Source of the DNA: Gammaproteobacteria bacterium
GTDB taxonomy: Bacteria > Pseudomonadota > Gammaproteobacteria > SZUA-140
Reading direction: 5' to 3'
Length of the DNA: 12,428 nucleotides
NCBI GenBank assembly: GCA_016712635.1
Contig: JADJQS010000017.1
Location: 1-12,428, forward strand
This document shows, in pieces, positions 10,659-12,428 of the stretch (position 1 is the first letter of the stretch; every line of letters begins with the position of its first letter). The position numbers and the translations under genes are program-made. The notes under the pieces are model-generated. The model ran no database searches and had not been told where the DNA came from. It saw nothing but the letters and a program-made list of their open reading frames with translations.

Positions 10659-10692
10659 CAGAATGGTTAGTTTCGACTTGTCTAAGATAGCT
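10659..10692. repeat. B-type junction 9, subtype B2
   Basis: Same alleles as junction 6 at 9745-9778, including C17T (AGATAGCTATG). The monomers around the two copies are not otherwise matched, so there is no sign of a larger duplicated block. Confidence 0.9.
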
Positions 10693-11243
10693 ATGATTTT
10701 ATCCACCCATATTTCGACTTAAAATCACTTTATTCGATTGGTCTAAGTTAGCCATGATTTTATCCACCCATATTTCGACTTAAAATCACTTTATTCGATT
10801 GGTCTAAGTTAGCCATGATTTTATCCACCCATATTTCGACTTAAAATCACTTTATTCGATTGGTCTAAGTTAGCCATGATTTTATCCACCCATATTTCGA
10901 CTTAAAATCACTTTATTCGATTGGTCTAAGTTAGCCATGATTTTATCCACCCATATTTCGACTTAAAATCACTTTATTCGATTGGTCTAAGTTAGCCATG
11001 ATTTTATCCACCCATATTTCGACTTAAAATCACTTTATTCGATTGGTCTAAGTTAGCCATGATTTTATCCACCCATATTTCGACTTAAAATCACTTTATT
11101 CGATTGGTCTAAGTTAGCCATGATTTTATCCACCCATATTTCGACTTAAAATCACTTTATTCGATTGGTCTAAGTTAGCCATGATTTTATCCACCCATAT
11201 TTCGACTTAAAATCACTTTATTCGATTGGTCTAAGTTAGCTAT

Positions 11244-11347
11244 GATTTTATCCACCCATATTTCGACTTAAAATCACTTTATTCGATTGGTCTAGAGTTA
11301 GCCATGATTTTATCAACCCATATTTCGACCTAAAATCACTTTATTCG
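11244..11347. repeat. Variant monomers with a C17T-like change and a one-base insertion
   Basis: The monomer starting at 11225 reads GTTAGCTATG, a B2 allele alone. Monomer 11286-11347 is 62 bp, with TCTAGAGTTAG for TCTAAGTTAG, ATCAACCC for ATCCACCC, and CGACCTAAAAT for CGACTTAAAAT. The inserted G splits the palindrome at pos 7-15. Confidence 0.8.
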
Positions 11348-11957
11348 ATTGGTCTAAGTTAGCCATGATTTTATCCACCCATATTTCGACTTAAAATCAC
11401 TTTATTCGATTGGTCTAAGTTAGCCATGATTTTATCCACCCATATTTCGACTTAAAATCACTTTATTCGATTGGTCTAAGTTAGCCATGATTTTATCCAC
11501 CCATATTTCGACTTAAAATCACTTTATTCGATTGGTCTAAGTTAGCCATGATTTTATCCACCCATATTTCGACTTAAAATCACTTTATTCGATTGGTCTA
11601 AGTTAGCCATGATTTTATCCACCCATATTTCGACTTAAAATCACTTTATTCGATTGGTCTAAGTTAGCCATGATTTTATCCACCCATATTTCGACTTAAA
11701 ATCACTTTATTCGATTGGTCTAAGTTAGCCATGATTTTATCCACCCATATTTCGACTTAAAATCACTTTATTCGATTGGTCTAAGTTAGCCATGATTTTA
11801 TCCACCCATATTTCGACTTAAAATCACTTTATTCGATTGGTCTAAGTTAGCCATGATTTTATCCACCCATATTTCGACTTAAAATCACTTTATTCGATTG
11901 GTCTAAGTTAGCCATGATTTTATCCACCCATATTTCGACTTAAAATCACTTTATTCG

Positions 11958-12080
11958 ATTGGTCTAAGTTAGGCATGATTTTATCCACCAATATTTCGAC
12001 TCAGAATGGTTAGTTTCGATTTGGACTAAGATAGCTATCATTTTATCCACCCATATTTCGACTTAAAATGACTTTATTCG
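11958..12080. repeat. B-type junction 10, subtype B3, with an aberrant 62-bp monomer
   Basis: Monomer 11958 has AGGCATG and CCACCAATA changes, then the full B block from 12002. Monomer 12019-12080 is 62 bp and starts ATTTGGACTAAGATAGCT with G20C at 12039. Its right arm ends TAAAATGA (12064-12071), so C51 is also changed. G20C and C17T are otherwise seen together only at 1238-1241. After 12081 the array returns to consensus. Confidence 0.88.
12038..12071. repeat. Inverted repeat with both arms changed in a matching way
   Basis: The left arm is TCATTTTA (12038-12045) and the right arm TAAAATGA (12064-12071), with an 18-nt loop. Against the consensus arms TGATTTTA/TAAAATCA, the G-C pair has become C-G, so the 8-bp complementarity is kept. 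It is a single case. G51 is also a B allele, so a short conversion tract could explain it without selection. Confidence 0.7.
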
Positions 12081-12428
12081 ATTGGTCTAAGTTAGCCATG
12101 ATTTTATCCACCCATATTTCGACTTAAAATCACTTTATTCGATTGGTCTAAGTTAGCCATGATTTTATCCACCCATATTTCGACTTAAAATCACTTTATT
12201 CGATTGGTCTAAGTTAGCCATGATTTTATCCACCCATATTTCGACTTAAAATCACTTTATTCGATTGGTCTAAGTTAGCCATGATTTTATCCACCCATAT
12301 TTCGACTTAAAATCACTTTATTCGATTGGTCTAAGTTAGCCATGATTTTATCCACCCATATTTCGACTTAAAATCACTTTATTCGATTGGTCTAAGTTAG
12401 CCATGATTTTATCCACCCATATTTCGAC

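Larger units (their letters stand above)
1..12428. repeat. 61-bp satellite tandem array, about 203.7 copies, filling the window
   Basis: Seen: the same 61-bp monomer recurs head to tail from the first to the last base with no intervening unique DNA. Walking unit starts gives 203 full monomers and a final 43-bp partial one (12386-12428). The only length changes are ten single-base indels: 62-bp monomers start at 1, 1283, 2016, 9884, 11286 and 12019, and 60-bp monomers start at 2444, 5188, 9946 and 10372. All monomers share one orientation. The consensus is about 33% GC and has two CpGs per unit (pos 40-41 and 60-61). It is not coding: on the + strand stops at pos 8, 13, 19 and 45 cover all three frames in every monomer, and the complementary strand is equally blocked. 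Known: long homogeneous arrays of this kind are classed as satellite DNA and are usually heterochromatic in eukaryotes. Inferred: eukaryotic nuclear satellite; the chromosomal site and species cannot be told. Confidence 0.97.

Noticed and set aside
1..12428. CRISPR array (regular direct repeats)
   Set aside because: There are no variable spacers: all 61 bases repeat, and apart from variants the copies are identical from start to end. No cas genes or leader are visible.
1..12428. Protein-coding tandem repeat or short ORFs starting at the ATG of GCCATGATT
   Set aside because: 61 is not a multiple of 3, and stops at pos 8, 13, 19 and 45 cover all + frames within each monomer. The complementary strand also has stops in every frame, so open stretches stay very short.
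1..12428. Hammerhead ribozyme, as found in some satellite DNAs
   Set aside because: Neither strand of the monomer contains a CUGAUGA-type core paired with a downstream GAAA. The reverse strand has CGAAAT only.
1..12428. Regular higher-order repeat defined by B junctions
   Set aside because: Intervals between successive B junctions are about 17, 5, 30, 90, 15, 4, 2, 9 and 22 monomers, with no fixed period, and the monomers around matching B subtypes do not align as larger duplicated blocks.
1..12428. Mobile element, terminal repeats or target-site duplications inside the array
   Set aside because: No non-satellite sequence interrupts the array; the B blocks replace equal lengths of monomer and insert nothing.
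1..12428. Telomeric or subtelomeric short repeat
   Set aside because: No TTAGGG-, TTTAGGG- or TTAGG-like tracts occur anywhere in the window.

Overview
The whole window is one uninterrupted head-to-tail tandem array of a short AT-rich satellite monomer. No gene, RNA gene, mobile element or unique sequence is visible. The modal monomer is 61 bp (reference copy 3541-3601). I walked unit starts from position 1 to 12386 and counted 203 complete monomers plus a 43-bp partial copy at the right edge. 193 monomers are 61 bp, six are 62 bp and four are 60 bp. The array runs off both ends of the window, so its true size and its flanks are unknown. Below, 'pos N' means position N in a monomer whose pos 1 is the A of ATTGGTCTAA.

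Organism: an array of this length and homogeneity, with no spacers and no coding capacity, is most typical of satellite DNA in a eukaryotic nuclear genome (pericentromeric, subtelomeric or other heterochromatin). I do not recognise the monomer and cannot name a taxon. A prokaryotic or viral source cannot be excluded from sequence alone. The consensus monomer is about 33% GC (A17 T24 G7 C13), with more pyrimidine than purine on the + strand. Stop codons fall in all three frames of both strands within every monomer.

Layout: 1-1722 is variant-rich. About 1723-9700 is highly homogeneous, with stretches of roughly 14 to 29 monomers that appear identical by eye. About 9700-12080 is variant-rich again, and 12081-12428 is consensus. 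Superimposed is a second sequence type ('B'): a linked set of about 11 substitutions from pos 45 of one monomer to pos 12 (sometimes 17-20) of the next. It occurs at ten irregularly spaced junctions, two of them chimeric. Isolated B alleles elsewhere look like remnants of gene conversion or unequal crossover.

Internal structure: each consensus monomer carries two abutting dyad symmetries. One is an imperfect palindrome at pos 3-18. The other is a perfect 8-bp inverted repeat, TGATTTTA/TAAAATCA, with an 18-nt loop at pos 19-52. The B type removes the right arm of the second dyad. One aberrant monomer (12019-12080) changes both arms in a matched way. These dyads, the sharing of rare variants between distant monomers, and the intact CpGs are the points most worth a second look.
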